Source of the DNA: an uncultured Kangiellaceae bacterium | GTDB taxonomy: Bacteria; Pseudomonadota; Gammaproteobacteria; Enterobacterales; Kangiellaceae | Direction of reading: 5' to 3' | Length of the DNA stretch: 39,090 nt | Assembly: GCA_905479925.1 (NCBI GenBank) | Contig: CAJQOL010000210.1 | Coordinates: 1 to 39,090 of the forward strand | In this document: positions 16,385 through 23,477 of the stretch, one piece after another | Layout: every line of letters starts with the position of its first letter | Position numbering within the stretch: the stretch's first letter is position 1 | Translations under genes and position numbers: made by a program | The notes under the pieces: generated by a model | What the model was told of the DNA's origin: nothing | Database searches by the model: none | Seen by the model: the letters and a program-made list of their open reading frames with translations, nothing else

Positions 16385-19216
16385 TTGCGTTTAACTAAGT
16401 TGCTCATTGTCCTGATGAGCGTTCTTCTTTTGGCATCTTGTGCTAGCTTAAAATTCATCAATCCTTTTGCGGAAATAAAGGTTGAGGATACAGAGCCGAG
16501 AGTGGTTTTTATTGATACTAAAACGACTAAAGTAGAAAAGTCTGAACTCCCTGAAATAAGTCCAGAGTTAGTTATGGCAAGCTATCGTCGATTACTTGAG
16601 CGAGGTGACCCTACCATTAGAATGGAAGCGTTGCGACGTTTAGCTGATCTAACTATGCGGCTGGCGGAAACCAAACTATCTGTTGACGATCCTAACCTAA
16701 TTGCAGCTGCTTCGCCGGCGGTTCAACAAGCTACTTTTGAAGAAGCGGTTAGCTTGTATCAAACGCTACTTCGAGATTATCCAAACTATCCGAAAAAAGA
16801 AGACGTTAAGTATCAATTAGCGCGAGCCCACTCGCTTAATAGTGACCCTGAAAAATCATTAGCGCTTCTTGATCAAATTGCGGTAAGCCCGGTTAAGGCA
16901 AGCTCCTATGTAGAGAGTCAGTTCAGACGCGGGGAGTCCTATTTCGTCCGCAAGAAGTATGCAATATCAGAACAAGCTTATTCAGAAGTTTTGTTGAAGG
17001 GCAAGGATACCAATTTTTATGACAAAGCACTTTATAAACGTGGTTGGTCTTTGTTTAAACAAAGTCTTTTTCCAGAGTCTCAGAAAGATTTCTTTGAATT
17101 ACTAGAGCGTTTGTATCGACAACGAATACAGCAAAAACAGGTATCAAGTCTAAATCAAGATTTAATTGATGATACAAAGCGAGTCATTAGCTTAGCTTTC
17201 TACAATCAAGATGGCGCAATATCCGTACAACAGCATTTTGAACAGTATGGTCGTAAGCCTTATGAAGATGAGATTTATCATTCACTTGCGCAACTATATA
17301 TTGATCAGGAACGTTTTAGAGATGCTTCAGAAACTTACCTAGGCTTTATAAAGAGAAATCCGTTAAGCGAGTCATCGCCAGAATTTCATAGCCGCGTTAT
17401 AGATATTTATAAAAAGGGTGGTTTCCCAAGTCTAATCCTGCCAGAGAAGGAAAATTATATTGTTAGTTACGGCCGAACTAGCGAATTTTGGAAGGTGCAT
17501 TTAGGGACCGTAACCGAATCGATAAAACCTCAATTGCGGGAACATTTGAATGACATTTCAAAGTTCTATCATGCAAATGCTCAAAAAAGTAATAAACCTA
17601 AGGACTATTTGGTTGCTGCAAGGTGGTACGGCGAAATCCTAGAGACTTTTCAAGAGCCTAAGATCGATTCAGAATATCGTTTCCTACTGGCTGAAGTATT
17701 GTCCGAAGGGCAACGATTTAGTGACTCTGCGAAAGAGTTTGAAACGGTTGCTTATATCAACCCACCGAGTAAATTTTCTAGAGACGCAGGGTACCGAGCT
17801 TTAGTGGCTTACCAGTCAGTTGTTTATCCGAACAACACCGCTATAGAAGTTAAATTGGCGAACCAAATATCCAGTGGGTTAAAGTTCGCTTCGACCTTTG
17901 CAACCGATAAAGAAAGTGCCAGTATACTTTCGCGGGTATCAGAGCAACAACTGTCAATTGGCAATATTGAAGGAGCAATTGCTTCTAGTCGCCAACTATT
18001 AACAATGAGTGTACCGCCAACCGTCAGTCAAACAGACAGAGCCCGAGTGATCATTGCCAATGGGCTGTTCGATTTGAAAGAGTACAAGAAGGCCGAAGAA
18101 GCAATAACAAAATTGTTTGTTGATGTTAAATTGACTAAAAAGCAAAGCGCTAGTTTTCATAATCGTCGTGCAGAAGCTATTTACAAACAGGCTGAACAAG
18201 CTAAGTCTGCTGGTTTATTGGAGGATGCCATCCAGTTATTTCTAAAAGTTGGAGTGCTGGAGGCTAAGTCGGCAGTCGCTGTAAACGCGCATTTTGATGC
18301 TGCAACTTTATTGTTGCAGACTAAATCCTTTGTAAAAGCTGCTGGAATGTTTGAATCATTTCGCAACAAGTATCCGAAAAACAAACTTTCGGAAGGCATA
18401 CCTGAGCGGTTGGCGCTGATTTATGAAGAGCAGCAAAATTGGCAACAAGCAGCGAAAGAGTATCAGGTTTTAGCGGCAAATAATGATGACCCCGAACTTT
18501 CGAGGGAACGTTATTGGCATGTTGCAGAATTGTATATGAAGGCTAAAGATAATGTGAAAGCTATTGCAGCCTATAAAAAATATGTGTGGGCATATCCTCA
18601 ACCTTATCTTTTGGCTCAAGAAGCAAGACAGAAGTTAGTTGAGCTTTATAGCGTTGAAAAAGATAGTCAAAAGGTAACCTTTTGGCGACAAAAAATAATA
18701 CAGTTTTACCCAAAAGGGAAAGCGGAAAACAATGCGAGAACTCGTTTCCTTGCTGCCGAATCTAAATTTATTTTGTCTGAACCTTTATACGATAAATATA
18801 GAAAAATAAAACTTCGTTTACCTTTAGGCAAGTCGCTGAAGAAAAAAAGGCAAGCAATGAATCAGGCCTTAAAAGCCTATGAGACCATTGCCGCATATCA
18901 GGTTGGTCAGTATACGTCGGCATCAACCCACAAAATTGCTAAACTCTATCAAATTTTGGCGGAGGACTTAATGTCTTCTCAAAGACCTAAAGGATTGAGC
19001 GAAGAAGAGCTCGAGGAGTATGGGTATTTATTAGAAGATCAAGCAGTCCCGTTTGAAGATAAAGCGATTAACCTATTTGAGATTAACGCCGCTAGAACCA
19101 AAGACAATATCTACAACCAGGCCGTCAAAGACAGCATAACTGAACTGAAGAAGCTCAAACCTGCACAGTATGATAAACGAGAGCTACTCGAGGAAATTGA
19201 TAGTGTTAGTTTCTAG
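16385..19216 (+). CDS. Large TPR lipoprotein of the ExbBD envelope cluster
   Basis: A 943-residue lipoprotein: the signal sequence ends in LLLASC (Cys at about 19), with no Asp at +2, consistent with outer-membrane sorting. It begins with TTG, but with a very strong AAGGAG six bases upstream (16373-16378). Most of the chain is TPR repeats in two blocks, about 115-330 (FEEAVSLYQTLLRDYPNYP, SQFRRGESYFVRKKYAISEQ, IYHSLAQLYIDQERFRDASE) and about 540-770 (DAATLLLQTKSFVKAAGMFE, ERLALIYEEQQNWQQAAKEY, ERYWHVAELYMKAKDNVKAI). Similar large TPR proteins accompany AglT/ExbBD-type modules in other proteobacteria. It presumably provides the outer-membrane-side scaffold; the next gene overlaps its 3' end. 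Confidence 0.87.
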   Translation: MRLTKLLIVLMSVLLLASCASLKFINPFAEIKVEDTEPRVVFIDTKTTKVEKSELPEISPELVMASYRRLLERGDPTIRMEALRRLADLTMRLAETKLSVDDPNLIAAASPAVQQATFEEAVSLYQTLLRDYPNYPKKEDVKYQLARAHSLNSDPEKSLALLDQIAVSPVKASSYVESQFRRGESYFVRKKYAISEQAYSEVLLKGKDTNFYDKALYKRGWSLFKQSLFPESQKDFFELLERLYRQRIQQKQVSSLNQDLIDDTKRVISLAFYNQDGAISVQQHFEQYGRKPYEDEIYHSLAQLYIDQERFRDASETYLGFIKRNPLSESSPEFHSRVIDIYKKGGFPSLILPEKENYIVSYGRTSEFWKVHLGTVTESIKPQLREHLNDISKFYHANAQKSNKPKDYLVAARWYGEILETFQEPKIDSEYRFLLAEVLSEGQRFSDSAKEFETVAYINPPSKFSRDAGYRALVAYQSVVYPNNTAIEVKLANQISSGLKFASTFATDKESASILSRVSEQQLSIGNIEGAIASSRQLLTMSVPPTVSQTDRARVIIANGLFDLKEYKKAEEAITKLFVDVKLTKKQSASFHNRRAEAIYKQAEQAKSAGLLEDAIQLFLKVGVLEAKSAVAVNAHFDAATLLLQTKSFVKAAGMFESFRNKYPKNKLSEGIPERLALIYEEQQNWQQAAKEYQVLAANNDDPELSRERYWHVAELYMKAKDNVKAIAAYKKYVWAYPQPYLLAQEARQKLVELYSVEKDSQKVTFWRQKIIQFYPKGKAENNARTRFLAAESKFILSEPLYDKYRKIKLRLPLGKSLKKKRQAMNQALKAYETIAAYQVGQYTSASTHKIAKLYQILAEDLMSSQRPKGLSEEELEEYGYLLEDQAVPFEDKAINLFEINAARTKDNIYNQAVKDSITELKKLKPAQYDKRELLEEIDSVSF

Positions 19217-19907
19217 ACAACTTAGGTTATTCTTACTAATAATATTGACCTGCATTGTTTCGGCTTGTAGTACAACGGGCTCTAACAACGATACTGATGA
19301 CTTACCAGTGTTAGAAGACAAGTCTGGTGCTAACGAGGATGCAAAAGAGGCAGGCGTAAAAGAAGGAGAGGCCGGTAATGAGGTTGTACCTTTTTTAGGT
19401 CCTGATCCCATGGCAGATATCCAAGTTAATGCTGAAATTAAAAAAGCTTACAGTGATGTTGCTAAATTGACAAAGGCAAAAAAATTCGCTCAAGCCATTG
19501 AGTTGATGCTGAATATACAAACCAAATATCCTCAGCTTTCAGGACCTGATTATCAGCGAGCCCGTGTTTTATTTGTTCAGAAAAAATATCAAGAAGCGTT
19601 AACCGCGATCAATGCAAGTATTAGCAGCAATCCCCGAAATTATTACTCCCTAAACTTTAAAGGAATCATATTAAGAGAAATGGGGCGTTTCGAGGAAGCG
19701 AAAAGTACTTACAGAAGTGCGATAGAAATATTCCCTCCTTATCCGAACTCACACCTGAATTTAGGTGTTTTGTTAGATTTATATATGAGGGACCTATCGA
19801 GCGCCTTAGCTGAATACAACCAATATATGCGGTTAACCGGCGGTACCGACAAAAAGGTAGCTAACTGGATTATAGAAATTGAACGAAGAATAAAGGCAGG
19901 TAATTAG
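19203..19907 (+). CDS. Small TPR lipoprotein of the ExbBD envelope cluster
   Basis: A 234-aa lipoprotein with lipobox VSAC inside LFLLIILTCIVSACSTTG, then an acidic Ser/Asp/Glu linker to about 70 and three or four TPRs (FAQAIELMLNIQTKYPQLSG, ARVLFVQKKYQEALTAINAS, SLNFKGIILREMGRFEEAKS, SHLNLGVLLDLYMRDLSSAL). I choose the GTG at 19203, with AGGA eight bases before it, over an upstream ATG at 19170 that would put a polar extension before the signal. The gene overlaps the 3' end of the 943-aa lipoprotein gene by 14 nt, indicating coupling. PilF/Tgl-like pilotin activity is possible from the architecture but unproven. Confidence 0.84.
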   Translation: MLVSRQLRLFLLIILTCIVSACSTTGSNNDTDDLPVLEDKSGANEDAKEAGVKEGEAGNEVVPFLGPDPMADIQVNAEIKKAYSDVAKLTKAKKFAQAIELMLNIQTKYPQLSGPDYQRARVLFVQKKYQEALTAINASISSNPRNYYSLNFKGIILREMGRFEEAKSTYRSAIEIFPPYPNSHLNLGVLLDLYMRDLSSALAEYNQYMRLTGGTDKKVANWIIEIERRIKAGN

Positions 19908-19908
19908 A

Positions 19909-20277
19909 ATGAATACTCCCTTCAATACTAAATTTGTCAGTGGACTAATGGTGTTAGTTGCGCTGCTTGCAACGGTTATGTTTTCTTCAAAACTTGTTGC
20001 TGAGGAGCCTGCAAAAAAGGAATCTGTAAAAAAGGACGCTAGTAAGATACAAGAAACAGTATTAGGGATGAATGTCTCAGGAAATAAAGAGGCACCGAAT
20101 TTACTTTATATCATTCCATGGAAAGCTAATACCGATGAATTACCCTCACCGCAAATTTATCGTTTAATGGACGAGGTTTATTCGACGGTTGATCCTGACG
20201 TATTTCAAAAAGAAGTTCACTTTTTTGAGCAGCTTGTTGAACCGAAGGGAGCCAAATTAGTCAAAGATGACGACTAA
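19909..20277 (+). CDS. Small exported or membrane-anchored protein of the ExbBD envelope cluster
   Basis: A 122-residue protein with an N-terminal hydrophobic segment (VSGLMVLVALLATVMFSSKLVA), either a cleaved Sec signal or an anchor, then a Lys/Glu-rich linker and a ~65-residue conserved-looking part containing NLLYIIPWKA and PSPQIYRLMDEVYS. I do not recognise a family. It starts one base after the preceding stop, so it is co-translated with the TPR lipoprotein and is the last gene before a terminator. The position suggests a dedicated component of the machine. Confidence 0.72.
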   Translation: MNTPFNTKFVSGLMVLVALLATVMFSSKLVAEEPAKKESVKKDASKIQETVLGMNVSGNKEAPNLLYIIPWKANTDELPSPQIYRLMDEVYSTVDPDVFQKEVHFFEQLVEPKGAKLVKDDD

Positions 20278-20287
20278 TAATTTTGAT

Positions 20288-20352
20288 GGTTTGGCAACTA
20301 ATAGCCTTATGACCATAGTTTTATGAAAATTGTTGGTAAACCTTTTTTTTTT
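20288..20352 (+). terminator. Rho-independent terminator after the TPR gene group
   Basis: An 11-bp stem with one mismatch and one G-U pair (GGTTTGGCAAC at 20288-20298 with GTTGGTAAACC at 20332-20342) is followed by ten T residues (20343-20352). The loop is long (33 nt). It would separate the five upstream genes from the ExbB-led group. Confidence 0.55.
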
Positions 20353-20447
20353 GTGACCGGGTACAACTTTAATTTTGCAAAAAAGCAGCTATACTCTTTT
20401 TTATTCAGTAGCCAAGTAATAATAGTGCTAGCCAATAATTGTTTAGA

Positions 20448-20475
20448 TTGACAACTATTGGAATATAACTTTTAT
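20448..20475 (+). promoter_or_regulatory. Probable promoter of the exbB-exbD-exbD-tonB-like operon
   Basis: A perfect -35 TTGACA (20448-20453) is followed after 16 nt by TTTTAT (20470-20475; 4 of 6 to consensus). It sits 55 nt upstream of the exbB-like start and downstream of a terminator, so the motor subunits could be transcribed independently of the TPR proteins. Confidence 0.4.
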
Positions 20476-20529
20476 CCAATCGCTTAGTCTTAAACGACTA
20501 AGGTAGACTAATAGCCACAGGGGAAAACC

Positions 20530-21261
20530 ATGGCATCAGAAGCAAACTTAGCAACAACACAGCAAGCCGATATTGGAATGTTCGATACTATCGTCAGCTT
20601 TATGCAAAACGGTGGTGAGTTTATGTACATCATTTTATTCGTGTTTGTTATCGGTTTAGCAATCGCCATTGAGCGCTTTATTTATCTAAGCATAATTAAA
20701 ACCAAGAATCGTGCAGCCTGGAATCGTCTTTTGCCTATTTTGAACCAAGGCAATTTTCGCCAAGCGCTAGAGTATGCGACTAACTCCAATTCGGCTATCG
20801 GTCGTATTCTAGCGTATGGTCTATCTAAGGTTGGTGATGGCCGTCGCCATGATGACCTTGAAATGGCAATGGAAGAGGGAATGATGGAAGTGTTACCTCG
20901 ATTAGAAAAGCGCACCCCTTACTTGGCGACATTTGCTAACATCGCAACGCTATTAGGCCTTCTTGGTACTATTCTTGGTTTGATTAAAGCGTTTACTGCG
21001 GTAGCTAATGTGGACCCGTCGGAGAAAGCAAACTTACTATCAGCTAGTATTTCGGTTGCTATGAATACAACGGCCTTTGGGTTGATGGCAGCGATACCTC
21101 TATTATTGATGTTTACATTCTTGCAAACCAAAACAACTGAAATTGTCGATAGTATCGAAATGGCGTCGGTCAAATTCGTTAATCTGATTCGTGCTGCTCG
21201 TCCTAGCGAACCAGCAAGAAAACCGACCGTAAAAACTACGCCAAAACCTAGGCCACAATAG
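20530..21261 (+). CDS. MotA/TolQ/ExbB family proton-channel protein
   Basis: Inner-membrane motor subunit, 243 aa. Three transmembrane helices: about 31-53 (FMYIILFVFVIGLAIAIERF), 131-155 and 172-198. Helix 2 holds LLGLLGTILGLIKAF with a Thr at 147 and helix 3 AMNTTAFGLMAAIP with Thr181, matching the two channel threonines of E. coli ExbB (T148, T181). A large cytoplasmic loop (60-125) separates helices 1 and 2; the C-terminal tail is Lys/Pro-rich. It has a good GGGG ribosome site. It should form the pentamer around a dimer of the two ExbD proteins encoded next and power the TonB-like protein downstream. Its grouping with an AgmX/PglI-type partner suggests the AglR-like branch rather than iron-uptake ExbB. 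Confidence 0.93.
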   Translation: MASEANLATTQQADIGMFDTIVSFMQNGGEFMYIILFVFVIGLAIAIERFIYLSIIKTKNRAAWNRLLPILNQGNFRQALEYATNSNSAIGRILAYGLSKVGDGRRHDDLEMAMEEGMMEVLPRLEKRTPYLATFANIATLLGLLGTILGLIKAFTAVANVDPSEKANLLSASISVAMNTTAFGLMAAIPLLLMFTFLQTKTTEIVDSIEMASVKFVNLIRAARPSEPARKPTVKTTPKPRPQ

Positions 21262-21385
21262 TTTTTTAAGCCTAGAAGAGTAGTTAAGTTAATAGTTTTA
21301 CCAAAAAGGGCAATTTATAGCTTGTTTACCAACGCTATTGTTAATTTTACCCGTAACTGTCGATGACTAATTAAAGAAGATTCTT

Positions 21386-21931
21386 ATGTTCCACAGGAAA
21401 TCGAGAAAATTGAAAGAGACAAATGCAGAGTTAAATATTACTGCGTTTATGAATCTTATGGTCGTCTTAGTTCCGTTTCTATTAATGACTGCCGTTTTCT
21501 CGCAAGTATCCATATTGAATATGAATTTGCCCGCAGGTGTTTCCGAAAGTATTCCTACGGAAGAAGAGCCTCCTAAAGCGTTAGAAGTCATTATCAGGCA
21601 GGATAAGTTAGACGTTCTAGAGCGTAACTCAGGGCTACTTAAGAGTATAGCGAATGTAGACGGTGAATATGATTATGCTGGTCTCAACCAGTTTTTACAG
21701 CAAGTAAAGGCTCATCCCGAGTTTAACAGTGATACTGGAATTACCTTACTTATGGAAATGGAAACGCCTTACGATGCGCTAATTCAAACAATGGATGCTG
21801 TTAGACTGATTGTGAGGGATGAAAAAGACCTAGATGCGGAGGGTAATCAAGTCCATGGTGAGTTGTTTCCAAATATCTCTATGGGTGACGCACCACCAGC
21901 TGAAGATCTTAACGCGGGAGCAAAGCCGTGA
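21386..21931 (+). CDS. ExbD/TolR family protein lacking the conserved transmembrane aspartate
   Basis: A 181-aa single-pass inner-membrane protein with short cytosolic N-terminus, a transmembrane helix at about 18-40 and a periplasmic domain. The helix reads LNITAFMNLMVVLVPFLLM; compared with E. coli ExbD (NVTPFIDVMLVLL), Asn23 stands exactly where the proton-binding Asp25 should be. The helix is followed by VSILNMNLPAG, the usual ExbD juxtamembrane pattern. The gene ends in a GTGA overlap with a second exbD gene that does keep the Asp, so the two products probably pair as a heterodimer with one protonatable carboxylate. Located 124 nt after exbB. Confidence 0.9.
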   Translation: MFHRKSRKLKETNAELNITAFMNLMVVLVPFLLMTAVFSQVSILNMNLPAGVSESIPTEEEPPKALEVIIRQDKLDVLERNSGLLKSIANVDGEYDYAGLNQFLQQVKAHPEFNSDTGITLLMEMETPYDALIQTMDAVRLIVRDEKDLDAEGNQVHGELFPNISMGDAPPAEDLNAGAKP

Positions 21932-22440
21932 AGAAGTCGTATAAAGCCGTTAGGATGGAGCGCCACCACAAACGTTTTGGTGGAAGTGCTCTAAATCTTG
22001 TGTCGCTGATGGATATTTTTACTATTCTGGTATTTTTTCTACTCGTAAATTCGTCGTCGGTGCAACAACTTCCTAGCAGTAAGGCGGTTAAGCTTCCCGC
22101 ATCTACAGCTCAACAGATGCCTGAAGAAACAGTAATTCTGCTTGTTAATAATGATCAAATCTTGGTTCAAGGCCGACTAATTGCGACGGTTAGTGATGAG
22201 TTAGCCAAAGACTCGAAATTGATTCAGCCGTTACTTGAAGAAATGAATATTCAATCGTTAAGTAGTTTTAAGGAGAACGCTACCGAAGAAGGTTTAGACG
22301 TCACCATAATGGGAGACAAGAATATCCCTTATAAGTTACTTCGAAAGATTCTAGCGACATTAAGTGAAGCTAATTACACCAACATATCTATGGCGGTAAT
22401 GAAGAAATCAGATAGTTCAAGCAACGGAACAGAGAGCTAA
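21928..22440 (+). CDS. ExbD/TolR family protein with intact proton-binding aspartate
   Basis: A 170-aa single-pass inner-membrane protein. The helix ALNLVSLMDIFTILVFFLLV (about 21-40) has Asp29 at the position of ExbD Asp25, so this is presumably the proton-conducting member of the pair. The N-terminal 20 residues are strongly basic (cytosolic side), and the periplasmic region includes PSSKAVKLPAS and a C-terminal domain with GLDVTIMGDKNIPYKLLRKI, the ExbD/TolR fold pattern. It starts with GTG, its GTGA overlapping the stop of the first exbD gene, so stoichiometric co-translation is likely. The TonB-like gene starts 8 nt later. Confidence 0.92.
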   Translation: MKKSYKAVRMERHHKRFGGSALNLVSLMDIFTILVFFLLVNSSSVQQLPSSKAVKLPASTAQQMPEETVILLVNNDQILVQGRLIATVSDELAKDSKLIQPLLEEMNIQSLSSFKENATEEGLDVTIMGDKNIPYKLLRKILATLSEANYTNISMAVMKKSDSSSNGTES

Positions 22441-22448
22441 TAGCAAAG

Positions 22449-23378
22449 ATGGCAAATTATCGTAATATGGCTTTTGATCCGATTTTACCCTGGGAACCTA
22501 ACTCGGACGAGATTTCGCGTTTTATAAAGATTCTTGTCGGCTGTCTTTTGTTTGCAATATTAGTAACTAGTATCGTTCCGTTTTTGACTCCTAAGACGAT
22601 AGACCGCACTAAACCAACCACTATACCCCCTCGACTAGTAAATATGGTATTGGAACAGAAAAAGATTGTAGAGCCGCCTCCACCGCCGCCTGAAGAGGTT
22701 GAGCCGGAGGAGGAACCAGAGCCCGAAAAAGAACCGGAAAAAGAACCCGAAAAAATAGAAGAGGAAAAGCCCAAGGAAGTCGAAACGGCTAAAGAGGTAG
22801 CTAAAAAGCATATTGCGGTATTTGACGCATTGGCGGATTTGAGAGAGTTGGACGATACTACCGATTTACAGGATAATCAGTCCCTTAGCAATGACACCGG
22901 TAAAGCAGCCGAGGTTAGTCGCTCTCTAATAACCAAAAAGGCCACCGAAGGAAGCGGAGGCATAAAAGTAGCGTCCGCTAGTAAGTCGACTGGTGTTGGC
23001 ACCCTAAGAGGGCAAAACGTCACCAAAGTTACCAGCGAAATTGACTCTGCTATTGAGAATACTAAACGTAAAACTCGGGACGGTAATTCTAAACGTAGTG
23101 ATGAAAATATACAGCTAGTTTTCGAACAGAGTAAACCTGCGATTTTTGCGCTGTATCATAGAGCGCTTCGGAAAAATCCTTCTCTTCAAGGTCGTGTGGT
23201 ATTTAGGCTTACCATTGACCCAAGCGGTAAAGTCACAAAATGCTCCGTTGATTCCAGCGAGCTTGACGATCCGGCTTTGCTTAAACGATTAGTTTCAAAA
23301 ATCAAACGGATTAATTTCGGAGCACAAAATGTTGCGACCTGGAACGATACCTATCTAATTAATTTCTTGCCTAGCTAG
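22449..23378 (+). CDS. TonB-like envelope energy transducer with AgmX/PglI-type C-terminal domain
   Basis: A 309-aa protein with TonB topology: short cytosolic N-terminus, one transmembrane helix at about 25-46, a Pro/Glu/Lys spacer at 75-115 (PPPPPP, then repeated PEKE units), an unstructured region, and a folded C-terminal domain at about 221-309. That domain reads IQLVFEQSKPAIFALYHRAL, RKNPSLQGRVVFRLTIDPSG, KVTKCSVDSSELDDPALLKR, the pattern of the AgmX/PglI C-terminal domain found in Myxococcus gliding-related proteins and many proteobacterial ExbBD operons, and topologically like the TonB C-terminus. It is the last gene of the motor operon. It presumably couples the ExbB-ExbD motor to a TPR or outer-membrane partner; the partner is unknown. 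Not the iron-uptake TonB: no TonB-dependent receptor is nearby. Confidence 0.9.
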   Translation: MANYRNMAFDPILPWEPNSDEISRFIKILVGCLLFAILVTSIVPFLTPKTIDRTKPTTIPPRLVNMVLEQKKIVEPPPPPPEEVEPEEEPEPEKEPEKEPEKIEEEKPKEVETAKEVAKKHIAVFDALADLRELDDTTDLQDNQSLSNDTGKAAEVSRSLITKKATEGSGGIKVASASKSTGVGTLRGQNVTKVTSEIDSAIENTKRKTRDGNSKRSDENIQLVFEQSKPAIFALYHRALRKNPSLQGRVVFRLTIDPSGKVTKCSVDSSELDDPALLKRLVSKIKRINFGAQNVATWNDTYLINFLPS

Positions 23379-23385
23379 AAGCTTT

Positions 23386-23408
23386 TAGCCTCTAATTTTT
23401 GGAGGCTA
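23386..23408 (+). other. Hairpin after the TonB-like gene
   Basis: A 7-bp stem TAGCCTC/GAGGCTA (23386-23392 with 23402-23408) lies just after the stop. It has no following U-run, so it is more likely an RNA-processing or stability element than an efficient terminator. Confidence 0.3.
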
Positions 23409-23477
23409 CTTAAACCTGTCTATGCAGTCGATTAAATCCGTGCATTCAACTGTCTATAAAACAAGTATCCTATTCAA

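Noticed and set aside
22457..22774. A 105-aa minus-strand frame rich in Gly and Ser opposite the TonB-like gene
   Set aside because: It is the complement of the Pro/Glu/Lys-coding repeat; composition is an artefact and there is no ribosome site.
20530..23378. Classical Tol-Pal or iron-uptake TonB system
   Set aside because: No TolA, TolB, Pal or TonB-dependent receptor genes; the C-terminal domain of the TonB-like protein is of AgmX/PglI type and the neighbours are TPR scaffold proteins.
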